Shown here in pieces: positions 1-5,788 of a DNA stretch of 6,065 nt (position 1 is the stretch's first letter; each line of letters begins with the position of its first letter). This stretch comes from Pseudomonadota bacterium (lineage in GTDB: Bacteria > Pseudomonadota > Gammaproteobacteria > Burkholderiales > SG8-39), in the NCBI GenBank assembly GCA_021848555.1, contig JAJZUN010000190.1, forward strand, positions 1 through 6,065, in the 5' to 3' direction. The notes below the pieces were generated by a model, which ran no database searches, was not told the DNA's origin, and saw nothing but the letters and a program-made list of their open reading frames with translations. The position numbers were made by a program, and so were the translations under genes.

Positions 1-87
1 CGAAGCAGGACTTCCTCGCCTTTCAAATAATCGAAAGGGACTGCGCAGCCTGACCTGCTGGCCTTGGATTATTAATCTCAACTTGAA

Positions 88-105
88 CGCTCATTAGAAT
101 AAGCG
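88..105 (-). terminator. Weak candidate terminator after the histidine kinase gene
   Basis: About 21 bases beyond the kinase stop codon the minus-strand transcript can fold CGCTTAT against ATGAGCG with a 4-base loop and one G-U pair. On the plus strand the same position is a mismatch, so the structure favours minus-strand RNA. Only two T residues follow directly, so it is a poor intrinsic terminator. The rest of 1-126 shows no gene, only small inverted repeats such as CCTTTC/GAAAGG (19-24, 33-38). Confidence 0.25.
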
Positions 106-126
106 CCTCTTGGAAATTGCCGAGAG

Positions 127-1482
127 CTATTCGCGTCCGCGCTCGAACTTCACCGTGACCGACAGACCCTTGCCGTGCGCGCCCTCGCCCAGGCTGACGC
201 TGGCCGCATGCAGCTCGGCGATGCGCTTCACGATGGATATGCCCAGGCCGCTGCCGTATTCCTCGGTCCCCAGCACGCGGTAAAAGCGCTGCCCGACTTT
301 GTCGCGCTCCTCCGCCGGTATCCCCGGCCCCTGGTCGATTACCGTCAGGGTGGCGCTCCCGTCTTCGGCCGCCGCCCGCACCTGCACGCTCCCGCCCGCG
401 GGACTGTAGCGGATGGCGTTGTCGATCAGATTGCGCAACAGGATGGCGATGAGTCCCGCATAGCCCTGGGTTTGCACCGCGCCGCCCTCGGCCAGGTCGA
501 TGTCGATATTCTTCGACAGGGCATAGGGCGCGAGTTCGGCGACCGCGTTGCGGGCGAGCGACTGTAGATCGCAGGTCTCCGCCGCACTCCCGGGATCCTC
601 CGGATCGAGCCGGGCCAGGGTCAGCAGTTGCTGCACCAGGTGGCTGGCGCGATCGCAGCCGGCGAGCAGCTGGTCCAGCGCGCGCGCGCGCTCGGCGTCG
701 CTCGCGGACGCGCGCGCGACCTGCGCCTGGACTTTCAGCGCCGCCAGCGGCGTGCGCAATTCGTGCGAGGCGTCGGCGGTAAAGCGCCGTTCGTTTTCGA
801 TCAGTTGCGCCACGCGGCCGAACAGCCGGTTCAGGTTTTCAACCAGCGGCAGGACTTCCGCCGGTATGTTTCCCGCGTCCAGCGTGCCCAGATTGCCCGG
901 ATCGCGTTCGGCCACCTGATGCCCGAGCTCGACCAGCGGCCTGAGTGCGCGCGTCACGTTGAGCCAAACCAGCAATCCGAGCAGCGGCAGGGCGAACAAC
1001 AGCGGCAGCAACAAATTCTTCGCCAGATTGCCGGCGATTTCATCGCGCGTTTCGTAGTGCTCGCCGACCTGCACCAGATAGTGCCGCCCGGCATCCCAGG
1101 CGCTGAATACGCGCCAGCGCTGGCCGCCGATCACCACGTCGCTGAAGCCTTCGTCCTGCGCCGACAGGCGCTCTTCGGGCGCGCTGGCCGAATGCAGGCG
1201 CAATGTGTCGCCGTTCTCCCAGATCTGAATCGCCACGCTGCGGGCGCGCTTGTGCAACTGCGCCATGCGCCCGGTATCGATTTCCTCCAGTTCCGGCCCG
1301 GTCTGCTCCACCAGCAAAGACACCGACTGCGCCAGGTGGCCGTCGAGCAACTCGTCGAGCTCGTGCCGCGCTTCGAAATAGCTGAATACCGCCGTCGCCA
1401 GCCAGACCAGGGCGATGCTGCCGAGCAGCGCGAGCAGCAGGCGCTGCTTGAGCGAATAGGCGGACGCCGGCGCAGGTTTCAT
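127..1482 (-). CDS. QseC-like sensor histidine kinase
   Basis: Inner-membrane sensor kinase of 451 residues, probable partner of the response regulator encoded just upstream. Visible layout: TM1 about 14-35, a periplasmic sensor region about 36-155 resembling the two-component sensor kinase N-terminal domain of QseC/PmrB-type kinases, TM2 about 156-174, HAMP about 175-228, then the kinase core. The H-box FTADASHELRTPLAALK carries the phospho-accepting His240; the N-box is NLIDNAIRYSP (Asn355), G1 is DQGPGIP (Asp383) and G2 is GSGLG (410-414). All catalytic motifs are intact and the length is normal for the family. The ATG at 1482 is the only reasonable start, but its translation signal is poor: the nearest GGAGG (minus strand, 1504-1500) is 17 bases away and lies inside a palindrome. 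The gene ends the operon. The ligand is unknown; redox state, NO or metal are guesses suggested only by the cytochrome neighbours. Confidence 0.95.
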   Translation of the reverse strand: MKPAPASAYSLKQRLLLALLGSIALVWLATAVFSYFEARHELDELLDGHLAQSVSLLVEQTGPELEEIDTGRMAQLHKRARSVAIQIWENGDTLRLHSASAPEERLSAQDEGFSDVVIGGQRWRVFSAWDAGRHYLVQVGEHYETRDEIAGNLAKNLLLPLLFALPLLGLLVWLNVTRALRPLVELGHQVAERDPGNLGTLDAGNIPAEVLPLVENLNRLFGRVAQLIENERRFTADASHELRTPLAALKVQAQVARASASDAERARALDQLLAGCDRASHLVQQLLTLARLDPEDPGSAAETCDLQSLARNAVAELAPYALSKNIDIDLAEGGAVQTQGYAGLIAILLRNLIDNAIRYSPAGGSVQVRAAAEDGSATLTVIDQGPGIPAEERDKVGQRFYRVLGTEEYGSGLGISIVKRIAELHAASVSLGEGAHGKGLSVTVKFERGRE

Positions 1483-1488
1483 TTGGAC

Positions 1489-1510
1489 ATGAGGGGATAC
1501 CTCCCCTCAT
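1489..1510. repeat. 22-base palindrome, copy 1 (before the histidine kinase)
   Basis: ATGAGGGGA (1489-1497), a 4-base spacer TACC, then the exact reverse complement TCCCCTCAT (1502-1510). It ends 6 bases before the histidine kinase start codon. Twenty of the 22 bases are identical to the copy at 2241-2262 and both differences are in the spacer. In the operon transcript it can form a 9-bp hairpin in which a GGAGG is partly buried, so it may reduce translation of the kinase. It could equally be a protein-binding site or a dispersed genomic repeat. Confidence 0.85.
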
Positions 1511-1521
1511 GCTCCCCTGAT
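1501..1521. repeat. Tandem half-sites with 11-base period
   Basis: CTCCCCTCAT (1501-1510) and CTCCCCTGAT (1512-1521) match at 9 of 10 positions and start exactly 11 bases apart. The first is the right arm of palindrome copy 1, so there is an extra third half-site next to that copy. Direct repeats with an 11-base period are the usual binding arrangement for dimers of OmpR-family regulators. A site for the neighbouring regulator is therefore conceivable, but this is inference. Confidence 0.55.
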
Positions 1522-1525
1522 TCGG

Positions 1526-1552
1526 GGCCATTTCGGTAAACCCGAAATGGCC
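1526..1552. repeat. 11-bp inverted repeat in the regulator-kinase gap
   Basis: GGCCATTTCGG (1526-1536) and its exact reverse complement CCGAAATGGCC (1542-1552) flank a 5-base loop. The hairpin starts two bases after the response regulator stop codon on the minus strand. No T-run follows, so it is a poor terminator candidate; attenuation or protection of the upstream mRNA from exonucleases would fit. GGGG at 1524-1527 can alternatively pair with CCCC at 1514-1517, which would compete with the base of this stem. Confidence 0.8.
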
Positions 1553-1553
1553 A

Positions 1554-2225
1554 TCATGACAACGATGCCTCGCGCGGCATCAGATAGCCGACGCCGCGCA
1601 CCGTGCGCAGCAGCTCGGGCGCCAGTTTGCGCCGCAGGTGATGCACGTGGACCTCGATCGCATTGCTCTCGATTTCCTCGCCCCAGGCATACAGCCTTTG
1701 CGCCAGTTGCTCGCGCGACAGCACGCGCCCGGCATTGAGCATCAGTTCCTGCAGCAGCGCATACTCCCGCAGCGAAAGTTCCACCGGCTGGCCGCGAAAG
1801 CTCACGCTGCGCGCCGCGGGATCCAGCTCGATGCCGTTGACGCACAGCTTGGGCGCCGCTTCGCCGCGCGAGCGCCGCACCAGCGCGCGCAGGCGCGCGG
1901 CGAGCTCGTGCAGATCGAAGGGCTTGACCAGGTAATCGTCGGCGCCGGCGTCGAGACCCTTGATGCGGTCCTCGACGCGGTCGCGCGCGGTCAGGATCAG
2001 CACCGGCACCTTGTTGCCGCCCGCGCGCAGGCGCGCAAGCAGATCCAGGCCCGAGAGGCGCGGCAGGCCGAGATCGAGCACGACGCCCGAGTACTCGCCG
2101 GTCTTGAGCGCGAGTTCGCCGGCAACGCCGTCCTTGACCCAATCCACATTGATGCCGGACTGGCCGAGGCCGGCCTTTATGCCGTCGCCGAGCAGCGCAT
2201 CGTCCTCGACCAGAAGTATCCGCAT
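1554..2225 (-). CDS. OmpR-family response regulator (QseB/PmrA-like)
   Basis: Transcription factor of 223 residues with an N-terminal receiver domain (about 1-117) and a C-terminal winged-helix DNA-binding domain (about 125-217). The acidic pocket is Glu7-Asp8-Asp9, the phosphorylation site is Asp51 in VVLDLGLPRLSG, and the switch residues are Thr79 and Lys101 (LVKPF). The stretch NAIEVHVHHLRRKL (188-201) is the recognition-helix region and is characteristic of the QseB/PmrA subgroup. It is followed by the histidine kinase gene after 71 bases and preceded by the cytochrome b gene by 48 bases. Both gaps are long for an operon of this kind, and both contain the same palindrome. Only a weak Shine-Dalgarno (AGG, 5 bases before the ATG) precedes it; a possible 11-codon leader ends one base before its start. 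It probably controls the cytochrome genes and may control its own expression. That regulatory role is inferred from position. Confidence 0.95.
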   Translation of the reverse strand: MRILLVEDDALLGDGIKAGLGQSGINVDWVKDGVAGELALKTGEYSGVVLDLGLPRLSGLDLLARLRAGGNKVPVLILTARDRVEDRIKGLDAGADDYLVKPFDLHELAARLRALVRRSRGEAAPKLCVNGIELDPAARSVSFRGQPVELSLREYALLQELMLNAGRVLSREQLAQRLYAWGEEIESNAIEVHVHHLRRKLAPELLRTVRGVGYLMPREASLS

Positions 2226-2226
2226 A

Positions 2227-2262
2227 TCAGCCTATTGCAGATGAGGGGATGGCTCCCCTCAT
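2227..2262 (-). CDS. Possible 11-codon leader peptide before the response regulator
   Basis: A short frame MRGAIPSSAIG begins 11 bases after the cytochrome b stop codon. An AGGA lies 4 bases before its ATG. Its TGA is followed by a single base and then the ATG of the response regulator, which would suit translational coupling or reinitiation, since the regulator itself has a weak Shine-Dalgarno. The first 22 bases of the frame are the palindrome described separately, so the coding look may simply be a by-product of that repeat. No function is assigned. Confidence 0.25.
   Translation of the reverse strand: MRGAIPSSAIG
2241..2262. repeat. 22-base palindrome, copy 2 (before the response regulator)
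   Basis: The arms ATGAGGGGA (2241-2249) and TCCCCTCAT (2254-2262) are perfect reverse complements around the spacer TGGC. The element sits in the 48-base gap between the cytochrome b stop and the response regulator start, 15 bases before the latter. No T-run follows on the minus strand, so it is not a standard intrinsic terminator, although a hairpin here could stabilise or attenuate the mRNA between the cytochrome part and the regulator part of the operon. Confidence 0.85.
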
Positions 2263-2273
2263 ACTTTCCTATA

Positions 2274-2948
2274 TCAGCCGCGCTCGCCGTGAGCGTGCTG
2301 CGACACCGCCGCGGTGACGGGCAGGCCCATCCCGGCGGGCAGCAGCCCGGCGCTGCCGGCCCAGAACCCCACGGTCATCAGCAGCACGGCGGCGGCGACG
2401 AACGCGTGCTTCCTGCGTATGCCTTCGCCGGCGCGGCCTTTCTTGTAGCCATTCAGCATGGCGGCGACCAGGTTCTCCCTGTGAATCAGACTGCTCACGA
2501 TGACGGCACCGATATGGACCACGACCAGGCCTAGCATCGCATTGGCCGCGCCTTCGTGCAATTCGGCCAGCCACTCGCCGCCGATTTCATTATAGGCGGC
2601 ATAGCCGGTGGCGCCGGCGAGCACCGCCAGCGCGAGGATCGCGTAAATCGCCAGGCTGCCCGCCGGGTTGTGCCCGACATGGTGCTGCGGCGCGCGCGTG
2701 AACAGCGACTTGAAGTATTCCAGCACGCGCCGCGGCGCGATCGGAAACGAACTGAAGCGCGCATAGCGCGTGCCGATCACGCCCCAGAGGAAGCGAAACA
2801 CCACCAGCCCCAGCACGGTGTAACCGAGCACCACGTGGATGTCGCGATAGCGCTCGGATTCGGCGGTCACGAAGGCGCCGAGGAAGGACGCCGCCAGCAG
2901 CCAGTGAAACACCCGCGTCGGCAGGTCCCATACCAGGATACGTTTCAT
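2274..2948 (-). CDS. Membrane cytochrome b561-family protein of the SHP/DHC cluster
   Basis: Integral membrane diheme cytochrome b of 224 residues, of the bacterial b561 / Ni-Fe hydrogenase cytochrome b type. Hydrophobic segments lie at about 12-29, 37-58, 97-118, 133-155 and a fifth at about 183-206. Candidate heme-ligating histidines are His15 (in RVFHW), His38, His131 and His145, which fits two b hemes held by four histidines within the first four helices. Such proteins normally oxidise quinol and pass electrons to a periplasmic cytochrome c; here the obvious acceptor is the diheme cytochrome encoded 12 bases upstream. The start is supported by a GGAGA Shine-Dalgarno 7 bases before the ATG. 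The C-terminus carries an extra helix and a tail with two histidines (QHAHGERG), whose role I cannot assign. The position right after SHP and DHC supports membership of one electron-transfer unit. Confidence 0.92.
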   Translation of the reverse strand: MKRILVWDLPTRVFHWLLAASFLGAFVTAESERYRDIHVVLGYTVLGLVVFRFLWGVIGTRYARFSSFPIAPRRVLEYFKSLFTRAPQHHVGHNPAGSLAIYAILALAVLAGATGYAAYNEIGGEWLAELHEGAANAMLGLVVVHIGAVIVSSLIHRENLVAAMLNGYKKGRAGEGIRRKHAFVAAAVLLMTVGFWAGSAGLLPAGMGLPVTAAVSQHAHGERG

Positions 2949-2960
2949 CGCTTTCTCCGG

Positions 2961-3452
2961 TTATCGCGGAATGCGCACCGCGTGTTCGTCGAAGTTGCCG
3001 CGCTCGGCGCCGCCGTGGCAGGCGCCGCAGTTGGCCGCGGACTTGACCCGCGGGCTGTTCCAGGCGGAGGCGGACACTTCGTCGTGCTTGTGCTCGAACC
3101 AGCGGGTCTCGGTGATGCGCAGCGAACCCGTGTCGCTGGTGCGGCGCCGATCGCGCCCCGCGTTGTGCTCGAGGAAGGCGCCGATCTGGGCCGTGGTCGC
3201 CGCGTCCAGGCTGGCGTCGGTGCCGAAATGTTTGTCCAGGCCGGCCATGATCTTGCGCCAGGTGGACTCGGGCAACAGCTCGGGCGAATAGGCCAGATGA
3301 CAACTGCCGCACTCGGCTTTCCATGCGACGTTCGCGGACACGGGCGCGCCCGGCGCGGCCACGGCCTCGTTGACCAGCAGGCCGGACGCGAACAGCAGCG
3401 ATGCGGACCAGACCACGGAATCCAAAATCCAGCGCTTGGTTGTGTTCTTCAT
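2961..3452 (-). CDS. dhc: Periplasmic diheme cytochrome c (DHC)
   Basis: Exported c-type cytochrome of 163 residues with two covalent heme sites, CGSCH (48-52) and CGACH (142-146). The N-terminus (basic residues, then a hydrophobic stretch about 8-28, then AVA-AP near 30-34) looks like a signal peptide, so the protein should be periplasmic, possibly anchored if uncleaved. The two-domain layout, with one heme motif near the N-terminus and one about 20 residues from the C-terminus, matches the diheme cytochromes that accompany SHP in other proteobacteria. Its probable role is to carry electrons from the membrane cytochrome b to SHP. The start ATG is preceded by AAGGAAA, and this Shine-Dalgarno overlaps the stop codon of the SHP gene (gap of 9 bases), so translation of the two is probably linked. 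The stop lies 12 bases before the cytochrome b start. The gene symbol follows the name used for the characterised homologue. Confidence 0.92.
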   Translation of the reverse strand: MKNTTKRWILDSVVWSASLLFASGLLVNEAVAAPGAPVSANVAWKAECGSCHLAYSPELLPESTWRKIMAGLDKHFGTDASLDAATTAQIGAFLEHNAGRDRRRTSDTGSLRITETRWFEHKHDEVSASAWNSPRVKSAANCGACHGGAERGNFDEHAVRIPR

Positions 3453-3461
3453 GTCATTTCC

Positions 3462-3884
3462 TTATTTTGCGACCGACATCAGATAGGCGAGCACGTCGCC
3501 TTTCTCCTGCGCGGTGCAGACGCGGCCCAGCACGTCGTTGCAGTTGCGCTTGAACCACTTGTCGACCTTGGCGGCATCGGTAAACCTTTGCGCATTCGCC
3601 GCCGGAGCCATGGGCGCGATCTCCTTGCTGGTCTTGGCGTGCTTGCCCGGCGCGTTCGGCGTCGCGGTATGGCAGGAAGCGCAGCTCCAGTCGTTGCCGT
3701 GCTTCGCGCCGAAGAACTGCTGGCCGCGCGCCGCCGAAAAGCCGGCGTATCCGGGCGCGCTGGCGCGGGCCTCGGTTTCAAGATCTTTCTGGATTTCCGC
3801 CGGCGTCGCGGCCTTAGCCTGCAGCGCGGTAAGCGCGAGCGCAGCCGCCAGCAGGGCGACTGCCATGGACTTGAACTTTTGCAT
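3462..3884 (-). CDS. shp: SHP-type oxygen-binding monoheme cytochrome c (DUF1924)
   Basis: Periplasmic class I cytochrome c of 140 residues. The signal peptide is clear: basic start, hydrophobic 7-22, cleavage motif AKA after residue 25. One heme site, CASCH (68-72), gives the proximal ligand His72. The C-terminal segment RNCNDVLGRVC (113-123) matches the hallmark of Sphaeroides heme protein, in which the first Asn of RNCN (here Asn114) is the sixth heme ligand that leaves on ligand binding, and the following Cys (Cys115) forms a disulfide with a later Cys (Cys123). The block KEIAPMAP (88-95) and the spacing also agree with that family. SHP is known to bind O2 and NO, and NO dioxygenase activity has been reported for it; whether this copy acts so is inference. 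It is the first gene of the apparent operon, followed after 9 bases by DHC. Its Shine-Dalgarno GGAGG lies 4 bases before the ATG, partly inside a hairpin. Confidence 0.93.
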   Translation of the reverse strand: MQKFKSMAVALLAAALALTALQAKAATPAEIQKDLETEARASAPGYAGFSAARGQQFFGAKHGNDWSCASCHTATPNAPGKHAKTSKEIAPMAPAANAQRFTDAAKVDKWFKRNCNDVLGRVCTAQEKGDVLAYLMSVAK

Positions 3885-3889
3885 GCTGC

Positions 3890-3914
3890 CTCCATCGGTT
3901 GTTGAACGATGGAG
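3890..3914 (-). promoter_or_regulatory. Hairpin covering the SHP ribosome binding site
   Basis: CTCCATCG (3890-3897) and CGATGGAG (3907-3914) form a perfect 8-bp stem with a 9-base loop in the leader of the SHP gene. In the minus-strand transcript the second arm contains GGAG of the Shine-Dalgarno GGAGG, which lies 4 bases before the ATG at 3884. Folding would hide the ribosome binding site of the first operon gene. The pairing is visible in the sequence; a regulatory role is inference. Confidence 0.6.
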
Positions 3915-3921
3915 CGCACTC

Positions 3922-3950
3922 TAAGGGCCCAAGCTTAAGGGATTATTATC
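3922..3950 (-). promoter_or_regulatory. Candidate promoter/operator region of the cytochrome operon
   Basis: The 116-base gap between recQ and the SHP gene is the only place for an operon promoter. On the minus strand GATAAT (3950-3945) resembles a -10 hexamer, but I see no good -35 at 16-18 bases, which would suit an activator-dependent promoter. Just downstream are two direct CCCTTA repeats (3941-3936 and 3927-3922), 14 bases apart, the first within CTTAAG. They are reminiscent of QseB/PmrA-type CTTAA half-sites, but the spacing is not the usual 11 bases. Confidence 0.3.
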
Positions 3951-4000
3951 GTCGCGGAGCTTTCGAACCGCAGGCCGCAAGCCCGCCTGGGCCTAGGGCC

Positions 4001-5788
4001 TCAGTCCCGCAACAGCTCGAGCAGCGCCGCGCCATAGCGTTCGAGCTTGCGCGTGCCTATGCCGGAGATCTGCGCCAGCCCGGCCTCGGTAGTAGGACGC
4101 GATCGCGCGAGTTCGGCCAACGTGGCGTCGTGGAACACGACATAGGTCGGCACGCCATGCTCCTTCGCCACACCCGCGCGCCACTCGCGCAAGCGCTGCC
4201 ACAATCGATCCGCCGCGGGGTCGAGTTCGGCGCCGCGGCCGGCGCGCGGCGCGGCCGGGCGCTTTGCGGCCGCCTTGGGCCTGCCGGCCGGCGTCTGGCG
4301 CAGGTGCACCGTCTGCCCTCCGGTGAGCACCGCGCGGCTCGCCTCGGTAAGGCGGAGCGAACCGTGGCCCGCGTGGTCCACGTCGAGCAGACCCTGGGCG
4401 ACGAGCTGGCGGAACACCGTGCGCCAGACTTTCTCGTCGAGTTCCTTGCCGATGCCGAAGGTGCTCAGGCTCTGGTGCCCCCATTGCTGCACGCGCTCGG
4501 TGTCCTTGCCCAGCAGCACGTCGACCAGATGCACCGCGCCGAAGCGCTGCCCGGTGCGGTAGACGCAGGACAGGGCTTTCTGCGCCGCAACGGTGCCGTC
4601 CCAGACCTGCGGGGGCTCGAGGCAGACATCGCAATTGCCGCAAGGCGCCGAGGCTTCATCAAAATAGGCCAGCAGGCGCACGCGGCGGCAGCTGCTCGCC
4701 TCGCACAGGCCGAGCAGCGCATCGAGCTTGGCCGAGGCGATGCGCTTGAACTGCGCCTCGGCTGTCGAGGCATCGATCATGCGCCGCTGATTGACCACGT
4801 CGCCCAGGCCGTAGGCCATCCAGGCATCGGCCGGCAGGCCGTCGCGGCCGGCGCGGCCGGTTTCCTGGTAATAACCCTCTATGCTCTTCGGCAGATCGAG
4901 ATGCGCGACGAAGCGCACGTCGGGTTTGTCTATGCCCATGCCGAAGGCGATGGTCGCCACCATGACGATGCCCTCTTCGCGCTGAAACCGCGCCTGGTGC
5001 AGGTTGCGCGCGGCGGCGTCCATGCCGGCGTGATAGGGGAGCGCGGCCAGTCCCTGCTCGGTGAGCCAGGCCGCGGTCTCCTCCACCTTGCGCCGCGACA
5101 GGCAATAGACGATGCCCGCCTCGCCTCTGTGCTCGGCGCGCAGGAAGGCGAACAGCTGCGCGCGGGCGTTGGCTTTCTCGACGATGCGGTAGCGGATGTT
5201 GGGCCGGTCGAAGCTGGCCACGAACTGGCGCGCGTCCGCCAGGCCGAGGCGCTGCACGATCTCGTCGCGCGTGACGCGGTCGGCGGTGGCGGTGAGCGCG
5301 ATGCGCGGCACGCCGGGAAAGCGCTCGTGCAGCTGCGACAGCTGCATGTATTCGGGACGGAAATCGTGACCCCACTGCGACACGCAGTGCGCCTCGTCGA
5401 TGGCGAAGAGGGCCAGCCGCGCCGTGGCGTGCAGGCGCTCGAGCTGCGCGAGGAAGCGCGGCATCAGCAGCCGTTCCGGCGCTACGTAGAGCAGATCGTA
5501 GTCGCCGGCGGCGAGACCGCGCTCGACCGCCGCGGCGTCCGCGGCCGACAGCGAGGAATTCAGGAACGCCGCCCTGACCCCGGCCTCGCGCAGCGCCGAC
5601 ACCTGGTCCTGCATCAGCGCGATCAGCGGCGAGACGACGATGCCGGTGCCCGGGCGCAGCAGCGCCGGAATCTGGTAGCACAGGGACTTGCCGCCGCCCG
5701 TGGGCATCAGCACCAGGCAGTCGCCGCCCGCGGCCACATGCCCGACGATGTCCTCCTGCGGCCCGCGGAACGCGGCGTAGCCGAACAC
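4001..5788 (-). CDS. recQ: ATP-dependent DNA helicase RecQ
   Basis: 3'-to-5' DNA helicase of recombination and replication repair. Counting from the GTG at 5788 (595 residues): motif 0 FRGPQ (7-11), Walker A MPTGGGKS (28-35), DEAH (131-134), aromatic-rich loop [11 protein letters not shown] (137-147), TATAD (166-170) and motif [12 protein letters not shown] with arginines 312 and 315. The zinc site uses Cys367, Cys383, Cys386 and Cys389. A winged-helix region (about 400-490), a basic Ala/Pro/Lys-rich linker (about 500-520) and an HRDC domain (about 525-592) complete the usual RecQ plan. The GTG is probably not the true start: the same frame upstream reads ARAVLKEV, which aligns with the N-terminal helix of RecQ homologues. 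The open frame runs back to a TGA at 5860-5858 with no ATG, GTG or TTG; ATT at 5836-5834, six bases after a GGGG, and CTG at 5797 are rare-start alternatives. An assembly error is also possible. Confidence 0.95.
   Translation of the reverse strand: MFGYAAFRGPQEDIVGHVAAGGDCLVLMPTGGGKSLCYQIPALLRPGTGIVVSPLIALMQDQVSALREAGVRAAFLNSSLSAADAAAVERGLAAGDYDLLYVAPERLLMPRFLAQLERLHATARLALFAIDEAHCVSQWGHDFRPEYMQLSQLHERFPGVPRIALTATADRVTRDEIVQRLGLADARQFVASFDRPNIRYRIVEKANARAQLFAFLRAEHRGEAGIVYCLSRRKVEETAAWLTEQGLAALPYHAGMDAAARNLHQARFQREEGIVMVATIAFGMGIDKPDVRFVAHLDLPKSIEGYYQETGRAGRDGLPADAWMAYGLGDVVNQRRMIDASTAEAQFKRIASAKLDALLGLCEASSCRRVRLLAYFDEASAPCGNCDVCLEPPQVWDGTVAAQKALSCVYRTGQRFGAVHLVDVLLGKDTERVQQWGHQSLSTFGIGKELDEKVWRTVFRQLVAQGLLDVDHAGHGSLRLTEASRAVLTGGQTVHLRQTPAGRPKAAAKRPAAPRAGRGAELDPAADRLWQRLREWRAGVAKEHGVPTYVVFHDATLAELARSRPTTEAGLAQISGIGTRKLERYGAALLELLRD

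Noticed and set aside
678..718. Alternating GC runs (678-691 and 709-718), possible Z-DNA
   Set aside because: They lie inside the kinase gene and encode an ordinary Ala/Arg/Glu-rich helix; such runs are expected at this GC content.
1040..1510. MRGGIPS-starting frame beginning at palindrome copy 1, parallel to the leader peptide before the regulator
   Set aside because: Unlike the short leader it does not stop but continues as a long shadow frame inside the kinase gene. The MRG-IPS similarity follows automatically from the shared palindrome and is not independent evidence for coding.
628..1539. A 303-codon plus-strand open frame ending in the regulator-kinase gap
   Set aside because: Antisense to the histidine kinase; Gln/Arg-rich with no motif. 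It merely runs through palindrome copy 1.
2556..3905. A 449-codon plus-strand open frame opposite the cytochrome genes
   Set aside because: It overlaps three genes with intact heme motifs and signal peptides; the low-complexity Arg/Gly/Ala-rich translation is a GC artefact.
3971..4000. Possible terminator after recQ (CAGGC/GCCTG and GGCC-rich pairings)
   Set aside because: Stems are only 5 bp with long or overlapping alternatives and no T-run follows on the minus strand, so no terminator is called. Read-through from recQ into the cytochrome operon stays possible.
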